Shown here piece after piece: positions 54,576 to 63,935 of a stretch of DNA of 64,000 bases; the stretch's first letter is position 1, and each line of letters starts with the position of its first letter. Position numbers and translations under genes: made by a program. Source of the DNA: Aquimarina aggregata (GTDB lineage Bacteria; Bacteroidota; Bacteroidia; Flavobacteriales; Flavobacteriaceae); the NCBI RefSeq assembly GCF_001632745.1, contig NZ_LQRT01000024.1, forward strand, positions 186,001 to 250,000. The letters are read 5' to 3'. The notes under the pieces were generated by a model. The model had not been told where the DNA came from, did not search any database, and saw only the letters and a list, made by a program, of their open reading frames with translations.

Positions 54576-56786
54576 TTATTGAAAAGTAAAACTTCTACTC
54601 GGTCCATTAAAGTTTCCAGTTCGAGAACTATATATCAATTGGTACCAATCGCTTACCTTCAAAATATTAGTCTGGTTTTTAATTACTTTTTGAATATAAT
54701 CATCATAAGTAAGGATAGACTGATATGATATTAATTCTACTTTTTCTACTGTTAGGGTGCCATTTGTATGTGCTGTTGCTACTGGATGTATAATACTATC
54801 TGGAAGTTCTGGGATAATGATTTTATCATTGTCTTTACTATTAAATGTTACATACCAACCAAATGTTGAACCATCAATATCGATACATTGCGCTCTACCC
54901 ACGACATGATCATTGCCTTGTACTGATAAGTCGATTTGATTATTTGAAAATGTGTAGTCGAACGTCACATTCGGAATTTGATAATTGCTCAGGGGAGCTC
55001 CTTTACGTTCAGTAAAATAATTGCCAAATCTAAAAGTATGTATATAGGAGCTGAATGAGTTATTCAAGTAATACTGCATAGGGCTATCTACAACACTTCC
55101 TCTATTAAAATGGTAGATTTGATTATAATTACTAAAATCATTTTCTTCTTGTGACATTGTGCCATAAACACCTAAATATGAAGAAGTATTTGAGAATGTA
55201 TTTGTAGAGTTTACTACAAGTTCACGAGATTCAAGATTAGTATCACTGAAATTTGCTTTATCCAGTATGTAATCTTCTCTTATTGGCTTGTCAATAACAA
55301 GGTATTGGTATGAATTTGGTTCATATACATAAAATGAATTAAACTGATTGGTATTTTGGGGTGTCGTATACGTGGATAGATTTAAGTAATTTTCAGTAGT
55401 ATTCAAAAAACTAGTATACCCAGATTCTGCATCTTTCAATGATCTTAAAGACCCTTGCGCTTTACCACCTTGTCCTATCAAAATATCATTAGAGAGGAAA
55501 TTAACTGTTGGTATTTGAACGCTGAAACCATTTTCAGCACTTGGTCGAATAGGTTCGGCTAAATTAAGTATTTTAGGGTTGTTTCTAGTCAGGTTTTGAT
55601 GTGTAGAGATTCCTGTAGCATTGCCATTATCTTGTAAATAAAATGACAACATGAATTCTGTAGTGGCATCAAATTCTTCAGGAGTATTTAAAATAATTTG
55701 TCGATCGTCTCTTAAAATTTCTTTAGAGACTACTAGTGAACCATCCATGCGAGAAATAAAAACAACAGGAAAAATAATAGCCGGATTTAATCTGTTTTCT
55801 GGAATATTGATAGTAATAAGTCTTCGATAGATATTTACAGGTATTTCTAAAGTGGTTGTATTTCCTAAAGTATCAATCGCTATAATTGTAAATGCTCCTT
55901 CTCCAACTCCAAAGGTTTCAGGATCAAATTTGTAATTTATCTCGGCGCTTATATCTGTTACAATTAATGACTCATCATTAAACTTAATTTCAACAGAGGT
56001 AATGTCAGAGTATAGATCTGTAATCTCAGGGTTTAAGGTAAGAGATTGATCAATTATCATTTCATTGGTAATACTTTCAAGATTAATTTCTGGTCCACTA
56101 TTATCGGATATAAAATTCACTTCAAAAAATGCTTTGTTTTCGGCAAGATCAATTGCTTCAATCTTTAGCTTATTTTCTCCATCTGATAAGGTTGATGTAT
56201 CCAAGTTTACCTCAAATTCGGTTTCCTCAGTAATTTCTGATATTAAATTATCATTGACATATATATTGACCCTTGCAATGCCTTCATTATCCAATGCTTT
56301 AAACGTAATTGCATTCGTATTTCCACTAAGAATTGTTTCTTCTTGCAACGAAACTTCACTTATCATAGGTATTTCATTATCAATATTTATAAGTTGTTCT
56401 TTTGAGGAAACATTTCCAGCTTTATCAGTTGCCGAAATTTTTAAAGTATAATCTTTAAATTTTCCAGTTAAGCTTTTAGAAGAATACCCAGAAATATCTA
56501 TTGTAATTAGAAATGGTGGAGTGGTGTCTTCACTTATCTTTTGATTGTCTATAAAAGCCTCAATCTTATCAATACCATTAGCGTCCTCAGCGTCTATTTT
56601 TATTTCAAGTTGTTGACTTACAACAATCGCAGTTTCTTCACTAGTATTTGGGAAACCAGTAAAAGAAATCTCTATACTTGGAGGGGTTATGTCTGATTCT
56701 AGAGGGTTAGTGTCTTCACTATCACAGGAATAAGTGAGCAAAATAATTGTAAGTAAAAATACAAAAGTGCTTGAGTAGTTGGTCAT
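54576..56786 (-). CDS. large Ig-like-repeat lipoprotein
   Basis: 736 residues from ATG 56786. The ORF can be extended to 56849, but MTNYSSTFVFLLTIILLTYSC is a normal lipoprotein signal. Three Ig-like repeats follow (about 30-325), each with the type TPPSIEISFTG...D-x-x-G-I-x-x-I-E pattern (Big-type and bacterial Ig). The C-terminal about 400 residues are less clear and beta-rich. Probably a surface adhesin-like or binding lipoprotein. Start codons upstream lack a lipobox at the correct distance. Confidence 0.82.
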   Translation of the reverse strand: MTNYSSTFVFLLTIILLTYSCDSEDTNPLESDITPPSIEISFTGFPNTSEETAIVVSQQLEIKIDAEDANGIDKIEAFIDNQKISEDTTPPFLITIDISGYSSKSLTGKFKDYTLKISATDKAGNVSSKEQLINIDNEIPMISEVSLQEETILSGNTNAITFKALDNEGIARVNIYVNDNLISEITEETEFEVNLDTSTLSDGENKLKIEAIDLAENKAFFEVNFISDNSGPEINLESITNEMIIDQSLTLNPEITDLYSDITSVEIKFNDESLIVTDISAEINYKFDPETFGVGEGAFTIIAIDTLGNTTTLEIPVNIYRRLITINIPENRLNPAIIFPVVFISRMDGSLVVSKEILRDDRQIILNTPEEFDATTEFMLSFYLQDNGNATGISTHQNLTRNNPKILNLAEPIRPSAENGFSVQIPTVNFLSNDILIGQGGKAQGSLRSLKDAESGYTSFLNTTENYLNLSTYTTPQNTNQFNSFYVYEPNSYQYLVIDKPIREDYILDKANFSDTNLESRELVVNSTNTFSNTSSYLGVYGTMSQEENDFSNYNQIYHFNRGSVVDSPMQYYLNNSFSSYIHTFRFGNYFTERKGAPLSNYQIPNVTFDYTFSNNQIDLSVQGNDHVVGRAQCIDIDGSTFGWYVTFNSKDNDKIIIPELPDSIIHPVATAHTNGTLTVEKVELISYQSILTYDDYIQKVIKNQTNILKVSDWYQLIYSSRTGNFNGPSRSFTFQ

Positions 56787-56962
56787 GATTAGTGTCTTAA
56801 ATAGAAGTTGTTTAATATATGTGTAATGGTTAGGCAAAATGTTATCCAAGATGCTTCTTTTTTATTCATAAAATTCTTATAAAGTTGAGTACGGACCTTA
56901 TAATTCTTATAAATACAATGTTAATGGTTGAACTAATTTAAAAAAACTAGCACTACTTATTT

Positions 56963-57418
56963 TTAATATACTTTTTTTATTAAAATCTCTTTTCCGTTAA
57001 AATTAAAATACGCTCCTTCTGTTTTACCTAGTATTAATTTACCAATAGGAGAATTGGCTGCCAGTACAAAATAGGGTAGTTGCTCGATTTCTACCTTGCC
57101 TATAGAAATACTTAAAAAATACTGCCCTTGAGAGGTAATAATTAAACTGCCTAGTCGTATATGTGTAGAGGCAGCTAAGTCAATTTTTGCAACTATTTGC
57201 TGTAATTTTTGTACTTGAGCTAATTGCGCTCCGGCTTTTTCACGTTCAAGTTGTAGCATGGCACGACCAGTTTCATGTTTATCTCCTGCAGTGCTTTTTG
57301 TTTCTGAAGAAAGCGATTCTTGAATATCATGTATAGTTCCTTGGATACGCTGTAATCTTTGTGCTACGTATTCTTGGCATTTATGAAGTAAAGCTTCTTT
57401 AATTTTGTGTTTACTCAT
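56963..57418 (-). CDS. GreA/GreB-like transcription factor
   Basis: 151 residues. N-terminal coiled coil (about 1-80) whose tip carries acidic residues (AGDKHETGRAML), as in Gre factors that insert into the RNA polymerase channel. C-terminal FKBP-like fold (about 90-151, FVLAANSPIGKLILGKTEGAYFNFNG). It probably acts on stalled RNA polymerase. This Bacteroidota family is often mislabelled in databases. It overlaps the GNAT gene's stop by 1 nt, so the two are coupled. Confidence 0.82.
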   Translation of the reverse strand: MSKHKIKEALLHKCQEYVAQRLQRIQGTIHDIQESLSSETKSTAGDKHETGRAMLQLEREKAGAQLAQVQKLQQIVAKIDLAASTHIRLGSLIITSQGQYFLSISIGKVEIEQLPYFVLAANSPIGKLILGKTEGAYFNFNGKEILIKKVY

Positions 57419-58005
57419 TATTGATTTTTAGACTTTAATAAAAAATAAAGTGGGTAATTTAGGATATGGGTTTCATGAAATATTTTAAAACCTAATTTAG
57501 TATAAAAATCTCTATTACTTTTTGTAGTAGTCTCAAGATATATTGGTTTTGATGATCCGTAGAAATAAAGTACTTCGTTTAATAATATAGTGCCTAAACC
57601 TTTATTTTTGTAAGAAGGAGAAGTACCCATAATCCACAAATGTAAAAAAGGGTGTTTAGGATGGTATTTAGCCAAAATTTTCTCTCTTTTCAAAACCCTA
57701 AAAGCATTTCTAAACCCAGTACACCAGATGGCAAGTTCTATTTCCCATAAAAGTGTCTTTAAATTCGTTTTTTTTCTTTCAGAATCTAAGAATAAGACAC
57801 AACTTTTCTCATTATCACTTAGAAATATATCTCCAAAAGTGAGTGCCATGTTAACTTGATATTTCATTAATCGACGGATTCGTTTTTCTCTTTTATGATC
57901 TTGTTTTACTACAAAATTTATAGAATTTGGAAATGTTTCGGTTATAAATGTAGCCGATAAAATAGCTACTACTTTTTCTTTATGCTTAAAAGAAGCTTTT
58001 TTCAT
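57418..58005 (-). CDS. GNAT-family acetyltransferase
   Basis: 195 residues. A less conserved N-terminal part, then the acetyl-CoA loop LWIMGTSPSYKNKGLGTILLNEV (motif A), followed by YLETTTKSNRDFYTKLGFKIF (motif B). It lies between mtgA (upstream, 21 nt) and the GreA-like gene (1-nt overlap) in a likely operon. Substrate unknown. Confidence 0.87.
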   Translation of the reverse strand: MKKASFKHKEKVVAILSATFITETFPNSINFVVKQDHKREKRIRRLMKYQVNMALTFGDIFLSDNEKSCVLFLDSERKKTNLKTLLWEIELAIWCTGFRNAFRVLKREKILAKYHPKHPFLHLWIMGTSPSYKNKGLGTILLNEVLYFYGSSKPIYLETTTKSNRDFYTKLGFKIFHETHILNYPLYFLLKSKNQ

Positions 58006-58026
58006 TTAGCCAATTGCGCATTGTGA

Positions 58027-58698
58027 TTAATGATCTTTAAATACTAAAGTACCATAATTATTCATCTGTATAAAAATCCATTCTTTTCTTTTTTGGGTAT
58101 AATCCGATGCAGGGGTTGCGAGATACTTTAAAGGATTAGGTAGTATTGCAGCAATTGCTGCCGCTTGTTCTTTATTAAGGTTTTCTGCAGGGATGTTAAA
58201 CCAAAACTTTGCGGCTGCTTCTGCACCATAAATACCATTACCCATTTCGATACTATTTAGATAAACTTCTAGAATACGCTCTTTAGACCATAACTTTTCA
58301 ATTAAAAATGTAAAATAACTTTCTAATCCTTTTCTAACCCAACTGCGTTGTGGCCATAAGAATACATTTTTTGCTGTTTGTTGTGAAATAGTACTAGCTC
58401 CTCGTAAACGTTTTCCGGCTTTGTGCTGTGCAATTGCCCGTTTAATAGCTTTTGTATCAAAGCCATTATGTTCAATAAATCGTTGATCTTCACTACAAAT
58501 TACTGCTAACTGCAAATTTTTTGAAATCTTAGATAAAGGTTTCCAGCGATGTTGTATGGTATGTTTTTTTTGTAATTTTCTAATGATCATTAATGGTGTT
58601 CCAGGAACATCAATCCACCGATAGCTTAATACCCAAACAGGGCTAAGTAATAAGAACGCCACAAAGCTTTTTAAGAGAATGCGAATAATTTTTTTCAT
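58027..58698 (-). CDS. mtgA: monofunctional peptidoglycan transglycosylase
   Basis: 223 residues. Membrane anchor (IIRILLKSFVAFLLLSPVWVL), then GT51 catalytic motifs: AVICSEDQRFIEHNGFD (catalytic Glu), GASTISQQTAKNVFLWPQRSWVRKGLE, and KERILEVYLNSIEMGNGIYGAEAAAKFWF. It polymerises lipid II into glycan strands at the outer face of the inner membrane. It is the first gene of the mtgA-GNAT-GreA-like unit. Confidence 0.95.
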   Translation of the reverse strand: MKKIIRILLKSFVAFLLLSPVWVLSYRWIDVPGTPLMIIRKLQKKHTIQHRWKPLSKISKNLQLAVICSEDQRFIEHNGFDTKAIKRAIAQHKAGKRLRGASTISQQTAKNVFLWPQRSWVRKGLESYFTFLIEKLWSKERILEVYLNSIEMGNGIYGAEAAAKFWFNIPAENLNKEQAAAIAAILPNPLKYLATPASDYTQKRKEWIFIQMNNYGTLVFKDH

Positions 58699-58789
58699 CT
58701 GTTAACTTTTATTGTCATTCAGTTTGAATAGAGTGATCAAAAAATCATTTTACTTATTTCATTTTATAACTATGTTAATAGAAACTAAT

Positions 58790-59902
58790 TTATAGTAGAT
58801 CTGCTAATTCTGTGCCAATAATACTTCCTATGGCAACGCCCATTCCTCCTAATCGAACTCCGCAAAACACATTATTTGATAGTTGTTTTACAATAGATTT
58901 TTTTTGAGACCCTACTCCCATTATGCCACTCCAGGAATAATCAATTTCAAAAGTAGTGTCTGGTAAAATAACATCATGCAAAAGCTCTTTTAGTTTATCT
59001 TGAACCACAAAGGTTTGAGCAAGTTCTGTAGTTTCTTCTGTTTTAAAATCTAGATTTCGGCCTCCTCCCAAAAGAACTCTATCATCAATATTTCTAAAGT
59101 AATAGTACCCTTTTTCTAAATGAAATGTGCCTTTAATATGCAAGTTTTTAATTGGTTTTGTAATTAAAACTTGAGCACGAGCAGGTTTTACATTATCAAC
59201 TCCCAATAAAGAAGCAAAACCATTTGTAGCAATTAATACTTTCTTACTATAAAACGTAAATTGATCTGTTTTTATTTCTGTAGAGGTGTTAAGATCATTT
59301 ATTTCTGTAACATGACAATTGTTTAAGATATGGATGCCACATGATTGTACTTTATAAAGAAGTTGCCTCATCATCTTTCCGGTATCAATTTGTCCTTCGA
59401 GCTGATTTACAATATACTGAGGTTGGATATTTTTAAAACGAAAAGAGTTTTCTTGAGAAGTAAATACATTGTCTTTAAAAATGGATTTTAATAGTGTATT
59501 TATATACTCTTTTTTAGAAATACATTCTTGGTATAAGATTTTATCATTTTTGGTAAATAATTCATATCCCTTATAGTGCTTGTATCCTATGGCTTGATCT
59601 CCTAAGGTTTTTCGTAAAATATCAAGACCATTAACTCTTTTTTGAATGAGTTGTAAAACTTCTTGTTCTGTGTGTGAATTTAGATCGTCAAGGATTTCCG
59701 ATAAACTTCCAAAACAGGCAAATCCAGCATTTTTAGTACTAGCACCATTTGGGAGCATACCGCGCTCAAGGATAAGAATTTTTGATTTAGGAAACTTTTC
59801 TCGTAACCTTAATGCGCTGGTAAGACCAACAATGCCACTGCCTATAATAGTAAAATCTACAGCCGTTAACCACGATTTATATTCCCAATAGCTAAAATTC
59901 AT
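58790..59902 (-). CDS. FAD-dependent oxidoreductase (DAO family)
   Basis: 370 residues. N-terminal FAD-binding Rossmann motif FTIIGSGIVGLTSALRLREKFP, then the ribose-binding Glu in ILERG. Downstream, the YYFRNIDDRVLLGGGRNLDF and SGIMGVGSQKKSIV segments, and the terminal FAD site FCGVRLGGMGVAIGS. It is similar to amino-acid or glycine oxidases (DadA/ThiO type). Substrate unknown. A terminator separates it from the accBC genes upstream. Confidence 0.88.
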   Translation of the reverse strand: MNFSYWEYKSWLTAVDFTIIGSGIVGLTSALRLREKFPKSKILILERGMLPNGASTKNAGFACFGSLSEILDDLNSHTEQEVLQLIQKRVNGLDILRKTLGDQAIGYKHYKGYELFTKNDKILYQECISKKEYINTLLKSIFKDNVFTSQENSFRFKNIQPQYIVNQLEGQIDTGKMMRQLLYKVQSCGIHILNNCHVTEINDLNTSTEIKTDQFTFYSKKVLIATNGFASLLGVDNVKPARAQVLITKPIKNLHIKGTFHLEKGYYYFRNIDDRVLLGGGRNLDFKTEETTELAQTFVVQDKLKELLHDVILPDTTFEIDYSWSGIMGVGSQKKSIVKQLSNNVFCGVRLGGMGVAIGSIIGTELADLL

Positions 59903-59920
59903 TTTTAATATAAGAGAATA

Positions 59921-59946
59921 AAAAAACCTCTAATTAGAGGTTTTTT
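59921..59946 (-). terminator. terminator of the fabH-accB-accC operon
   Basis: 26-bp perfect palindrome AAAAAACCTCTAA-TTAGAGGTTTTTT. On the minus strand it lies 5 nt after the accC stop and gives a hairpin with U-tract; it lies 18 nt before the FAD oxidoreductase start. Confidence 0.85.
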
Positions 59947-59951
59947 TTATG

Positions 59952-61301
59952 TTAGTCTTCTGGATCTTTCATTTCAAAATCTTCCATAAATTTAGTGGTG
60001 TAATTTCCAGAAACATAATCTGGATGATCCATTAATTGTCTATGGAAAGGAACTGTAGTTTTTATTCCTTCGACTACAAATTCATCTAAAGCTCTTTTCA
60101 TTTTGTTGATTGCTTCTTCACGTGTTTGCGCAGTGGTAATCAACTTAGCGATCATAGAATCGTAATTTGGTGGAATAGTATACCCACTATAAACATGTGT
60201 ATCAATACGCACACCATGACCTCCTGGAAGATGTAAATTGGTAATCTTACCTGGAGAAGGTCTAAAGTCTTTGTACGGATCCTCAGCATTGATTCTACAC
60301 TCGATAGAATGTAACTGCGGTATATAATTCTTGCCAGAAATTGGTACCCCAGCAGCTACTAGAATCTGCTCTCTGATCAAATCGTAATCTACAACTTGTT
60401 CTGTAATTGGGTGCTCTACCTGAATACGAGTATTCATTTCCATAAAGTAGAAATTACGGTGTTTGTCTACCAAAAATTCTACTGTACCGGCACCTTCATA
60501 TTTTATGTATTCTGCAGCTTTAACGGCTGCAGCTCCCATTTTCTCTCGCAATTCATCAGTCATGAATGGCGAAGGAGTCTCTTCGGTTAGTTTTTGGTGT
60601 CTTCGTTGTACAGAACAATCTCTTTCTGATAAGTGGCATGCTCTACCGTTACTATCACCTACTATTTGGATTTCGATATGACGTGGTTCTTCGATGAGTT
60701 TTTCCATATACATATCATCGTTACCAAATGCAGCTTTACTTTCTTGTCTAGCAGATTCCCAAGCGTTTTGAAGGTCTTCTTCTTTCCAAACGGCACGCAT
60801 ACCCTTTCCACCACCACCAGCACTAGCTTTAAGCATTACTGGGTAACCGGTTTCTTCAGCAACTTTTAAACAGGTCTCAAAATCTGGAATAATACCTTCG
60901 CTTCCTGGTACACAAGGGACACCAGCTTCAATCATAGTAGATTTAGCAGAAGCTTTATCTCCCATTCTATCAATCATTTCTGCACTGGCACCAATAAATT
61001 TTATTTCGTGCTCTTCACATATCTTAGAAAACTTAGCATTTTCAGAAAGAAAACCATAACCTGGATGTATAGCATCTGCATTGGTAATTTCTGCAGCGGC
61101 TATAATATTTGACATCTTAAGATAAGATTCGCTACTAGGTGCGGGTCCGATACAAACTGCTTCATCTGCAAAACGCACATGTAAACTTTCTGCATCTGCT
61201 GTAGAATATACTGCAACCGATTTGATCCCCATTTCTTTGCAGGTTCTGATTACTCGCATCGCAATCTCACCTCTATTTGCAATTAGAATTTTTTTAAACA
61301 T
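59952..61301 (-). CDS. accC: biotin carboxylase subunit of acetyl-CoA carboxylase
   Basis: 449 residues. [25 protein letters not shown] at the N-terminus; ATP-grasp with [15 protein letters not shown] (Gly-rich loop), [20 protein letters not shown], and [16 protein letters not shown] (catalytic Arg/Glu). It carboxylates biotin on AccB with bicarbonate and ATP, the first committed step of fatty-acid synthesis. It lies 91 nt downstream of accB, separated by a nested inverted repeat. Confidence 0.98.
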   Translation of the reverse strand: MFKKILIANRGEIAMRVIRTCKEMGIKSVAVYSTADAESLHVRFADEAVCIGPAPSSESYLKMSNIIAAAEITNADAIHPGYGFLSENAKFSKICEEHEIKFIGASAEMIDRMGDKASAKSTMIEAGVPCVPGSEGIIPDFETCLKVAEETGYPVMLKASAGGGGKGMRAVWKEEDLQNAWESARQESKAAFGNDDMYMEKLIEEPRHIEIQIVGDSNGRACHLSERDCSVQRRHQKLTEETPSPFMTDELREKMGAAAVKAAEYIKYEGAGTVEFLVDKHRNFYFMEMNTRIQVEHPITEQVVDYDLIREQILVAAGVPISGKNYIPQLHSIECRINAEDPYKDFRPSPGKITNLHLPGGHGVRIDTHVYSGYTIPPNYDSMIAKLITTAQTREEAINKMKRALDEFVVEGIKTTVPFHRQLMDHPDYVSGNYTTKFMEDFEMKDPED

Positions 61302-61324
61302 AACTTTTAAAATTTAAAAATCTC

Positions 61325-61382
61325 AAATTCCAAGCTCCAAATCCCATATGAAATGGATTTTGTGAATTTTGTGTTGGAATTT
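61325..61382 (-). repeat. nested inverted repeat between accB and accC
   Basis: Outer arms AAATTCCAA (61325-61333) / TTGGAATTT (61374-61382) and inner arms AAATCC (61339-61344) / GGATTT (61355-61360). The A/T-rich, AAATTCCAA-type sequence resembles short intergenic repeats common in flavobacteria (from memory). In the mRNA it would form a stem in the 91-nt space between the accB stop and accC start, where it could set the relative amounts of AccB and AccC. Confidence 0.55.
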
Positions 61383-61392
61383 TAGAATTGGG

Positions 61393-61887
61393 TTATGATG
61401 GATCTACTAAGAAAAGTGGTTGATCAAACTCTACCGGAGAAGAATCGTCTACTAATACTTTTACGATTTTACCAGAAACTTCGCTCTCAATTTCGTTGAA
61501 AAGCTTCATTGCTTCTATAATACAAAGCACATCACCTTCTTTTATAGAGTCACCAACTTCTACAAAAGTTGGTTTGTCCGGAGATGGTTTTCTGTATAAT
61601 GTACCTATAATAGGAGATTTTATAGTTATGTATTTTGAATTGTCTTCGTCTGAACTAGTTTCTGTAGCTACCGGAGTTGGAGCTGCAGGAACAGGTGCCG
61701 CAGGAACAGGTGCTACTTGACTAGCAACTGTATTGCCAACAGGAATCTGTTGAACAAATGTTGTCTCTTTACCGTCTTCTGACGCAGTCTTAATGGTGAT
61801 TTTAATGTCATCCATTTCTAACTTTACTTCGCTAGCTCCTGATTTGGCAACGAATTTAATTAAATTCTGAATTTCTTTTAAATCCAT
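61393..61887 (-). CDS. accB: biotin carboxyl carrier protein of acetyl-CoA carboxylase
   Basis: 164 residues. N-terminal helix region; an Ala/Pro/Val-rich linker (about 55-85, with PVPAAPVPAAP); the C-terminal biotinyl domain (about 90-164) with the biotin site EAMKLFNEIE (Lys carries biotin). It carries carboxybiotin between AccC and the carboxyltransferase. Follows fabH by 30 nt in the same operon. Confidence 0.97.
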   Translation of the reverse strand: MDLKEIQNLIKFVAKSGASEVKLEMDDIKITIKTASEDGKETTFVQQIPVGNTVASQVAPVPAAPVPAAPTPVATETSSDEDNSKYITIKSPIIGTLYRKPSPDKPTFVEVGDSIKEGDVLCIIEAMKLFNEIESEVSGKIVKVLVDDSSPVEFDQPLFLVDPS

Positions 61888-61917
61888 AATGTTGTGGGTA
61901 TTGTGTGTTATAGTTGT

Positions 61918-62913
61918 TTAGGAATTGTAGGCCCATTTAAGATATACAGACCCCCAAGTAAAGCCTCCACCAAATGAGGCAAATACGATATTATCTCCTT
62001 TTTTGAGTTGTTTTTCGTAGTCGTGCAATAGTAAGGGCAGTGTAGCCGATGTTGTATTGCCGTATCTTTGGATATTCATCAGAACTTTTTCCTGATCTAA
62101 TCCCATTCTATTTGCTGTTGCATCGATAATACGCTTGTTAGCTTGATGTGCTACAAGCCAGTTTACATCTGCTCCAGTTAAATTATTACGTTCTAAAATT
62201 TTTGAACTGGCATCTGCCATATTAGAGACAGCGTATTTAAATACCGTTTTTCCGTCTTGTTTTACAAAATGAAGTCTTTTAGCAACGGTTTCTTCAGTTG
62301 GAGGCAATATAGATCCACCGGCTTCTATTTTTAGAAACTCTCTTCCGATACCATCTGTACGTAAATATTCATCCTGTAACCCTAAACCTTCGTCGTTGGG
62401 TTCGAATAAGGCAGCACCGCCACCATCGCCAAAAATAATACAAGTTGTGCGATCGGTATAGTCTATTATAGAAGACATTTTATCTGCTCCTATTAAAAGA
62501 ATTTTTTTATACCTGCCAGATTCGATGTAACTAGCTGCGGTAGACATTCCATATAAAAAACTGGAACAAGCGGCTTGTAAATCATAAGAAAAAGCATTTA
62601 CAGCTCCAATTTGTGAAGCGGTATAGGCTGCTGTTGCAGCAACGGGAAGATCTGGAGTAGCGGTGGCAAAAATTACCATATCTATCTCTTTTGGATCTAG
62701 ATTTTTCTTAGCAATTAAGTCTTCTGCCGCTTTAATACCCAAAAAAGAACTTCCTTTGTCTTTATCTTTTAGTATTCTACGTTCTTTAATACCTGTACGA
62801 CTGGTAATCCATTCGTCGTTCGTGTCAACCATTGTAGCTAATATATCATTAGTTAACACATAGTCTGGCACATAAGCGCCTACAGCTGTGATAGCGGCTG
62901 TGATTTTACTCAT
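61918..62913 (-). CDS. fabH: beta-ketoacyl-ACP synthase III
   Basis: 331 residues. Catalytic Cys116 in LQAACSSFLYG; catalytic His in WLVAHQANKRI; Asn in MNIQRYGNTTSATLP; the C-terminal GDNIVFASFGGGFTWGSV is typical. It condenses acetyl-CoA (or a branched starter) with malonyl-ACP to begin fatty-acid synthesis. Upstream, 274 bp separate it from rpmF. Confidence 0.97.
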   Translation of the reverse strand: MSKITAAITAVGAYVPDYVLTNDILATMVDTNDEWITSRTGIKERRILKDKDKGSSFLGIKAAEDLIAKKNLDPKEIDMVIFATATPDLPVAATAAYTASQIGAVNAFSYDLQAACSSFLYGMSTAASYIESGRYKKILLIGADKMSSIIDYTDRTTCIIFGDGGGAALFEPNDEGLGLQDEYLRTDGIGREFLKIEAGGSILPPTEETVAKRLHFVKQDGKTVFKYAVSNMADASSKILERNNLTGADVNWLVAHQANKRIIDATANRMGLDQEKVLMNIQRYGNTTSATLPLLLHDYEKQLKKGDNIVFASFGGGFTWGSVYLKWAYNS

Positions 62914-63130
62914 ATCTTAGTTTTAGTTTCATCATCACATTATTTTAATGATCTGATAGAATTTGCCCAAAGCTATTTTGCATGATCTGCAAATAAATTG
63001 ATTATTGCTAATCAACTTAAATAACTCATTTCAAGGACTATAGTGCAAAAAATGCCCAAAAAGTTATTGAAATTACTAAATTATACACAAATATGGCGCA
63101 AAATAACTTGATTTTGACACATATTCAACT

Positions 63131-63163
63131 AAAAACAAGAAAACTCTCACATTTGTGAGAGTT
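63131..63163 (-). terminator. terminator after rpmF
   Basis: AACTCTCACA (63142-63151) / TGTGAGAGTT (63154-63163), 10 bp with a 2-nt loop as drawn (9 bp with a 4-nt loop is more realistic). T-rich tail on the minus strand (complement of 63131-63141). It lies 25 nt after rpmF, so fabH should have its own promoter in 62914-63130. Confidence 0.78.
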
Positions 63164-63187
63164 CTCCGTGAAACTTTAACAGTATAC

Positions 63188-63385
63188 TTACGCTACTTCT
63201 TCTTCTGTATTGTCGATTACAATTTGACCACGGTAGTATAATTTACCTTCGTGCCAGTGAGCTCTGTGGTATAAATGCGCTTCCCCAGTAGTTGGATCAG
63301 TAGCGATTTGTGGTACAGTAGCTTTATAATGAGTTCTTCTTTTATCTCTTCTCGTTTTCGATATTTTTCTCTTAGGATGTGCCAT
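63188..63385 (-). CDS. rpmF: 50S ribosomal protein L32
   Basis: 65 residues: [20 protein letters not shown] is the typical basic L32 start, and [19 protein letters not shown] follows. No zinc Cys pairs (Cys-free form). Encoded 10 nt after the DUF177 gene, the common order in flavobacteria and many other bacteria. Confidence 0.98.
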   Translation of the reverse strand: MAHPKRKISKTRRDKRRTHYKATVPQIATDPTTGEAHLYHRAHWHEGKLYYRGQIVIDNTEEEVA

Positions 63386-63395
63386 TGCTTAGCTA

Positions 63396-63935
63396 TTATT
63401 TATCGTTTAATAAGTTTTTTAATTTATCCCATCGAGGATCTGTTTCCTCTTGGTCTTCTACTATTGTGTTTTCTGTTGGACTTAATTCGTCTAACTTTTC
63501 AAGTATATCAGATTTTAATGTGCCATCTTCTACGCCAGGATGAACTCTTTTAGATGGTATTGCTAAAACAATTAGCTCATAAATATATTGTTGAATGTTT
63601 ATTTCATACTCTCCATGCGGAAGTATAAGAATTTCTTCATTCTCATCATTATATTCATTTCCAAATTTAACTACAAGAAATAATTCATTCTCAATAGGTA
63701 AATCAAAAGGTTCATTCGTAAGATCACAATTTACATTTACAGTACCTGTTGCTTTAAATTGAAGTTCAAACATAGTCGTTTTCTTATTGAACTCTAATTC
63801 AGTCTTTACTGCAGCTGCATTAAATTCGTCATACTCAAAATGCTCAAAGAACGTATTGTCAATCTGATACTCAAACTGGTGTAAACCTTGCTTTAGCCCA
63901 ACAAAAGGAATAGTATACTCTTTAAGTTGTATCAT
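63396..63935 (-). CDS. DUF177 (YceD-like) protein
   Basis: 179 residues, cytosolic, acidic. It has the conserved central region FKATGTVNVNCDLTNEPFDLPIENEL (Cys near C-D-L-T) and the RVHPGVEDGTLKSDILEKLDEL segment. The family is linked to 23S rRNA processing and lies upstream of rpmF in most bacteria; in flavobacteria this order continues to fabH-accB-accC, as here. The 65 bases from 63936 to the window edge hold its leader only. Confidence 0.92.
   Translation of the reverse strand: MIQLKEYTIPFVGLKQGLHQFEYQIDNTFFEHFEYDEFNAAAVKTELEFNKKTTMFELQFKATGTVNVNCDLTNEPFDLPIENELFLVVKFGNEYNDENEEILILPHGEYEINIQQYIYELIVLAIPSKRVHPGVEDGTLKSDILEKLDELSPTENTIVEDQEETDPRWDKLKNLLNDK

Noticed and set aside
62914-63130. 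fabH promoter at CAAAGCTA (62968-62975, minus strand)
   Set aside because: The -7 box matches TAnnTTTG, but the nearest TTG is only 14 nt away, too short; left out as a feature.
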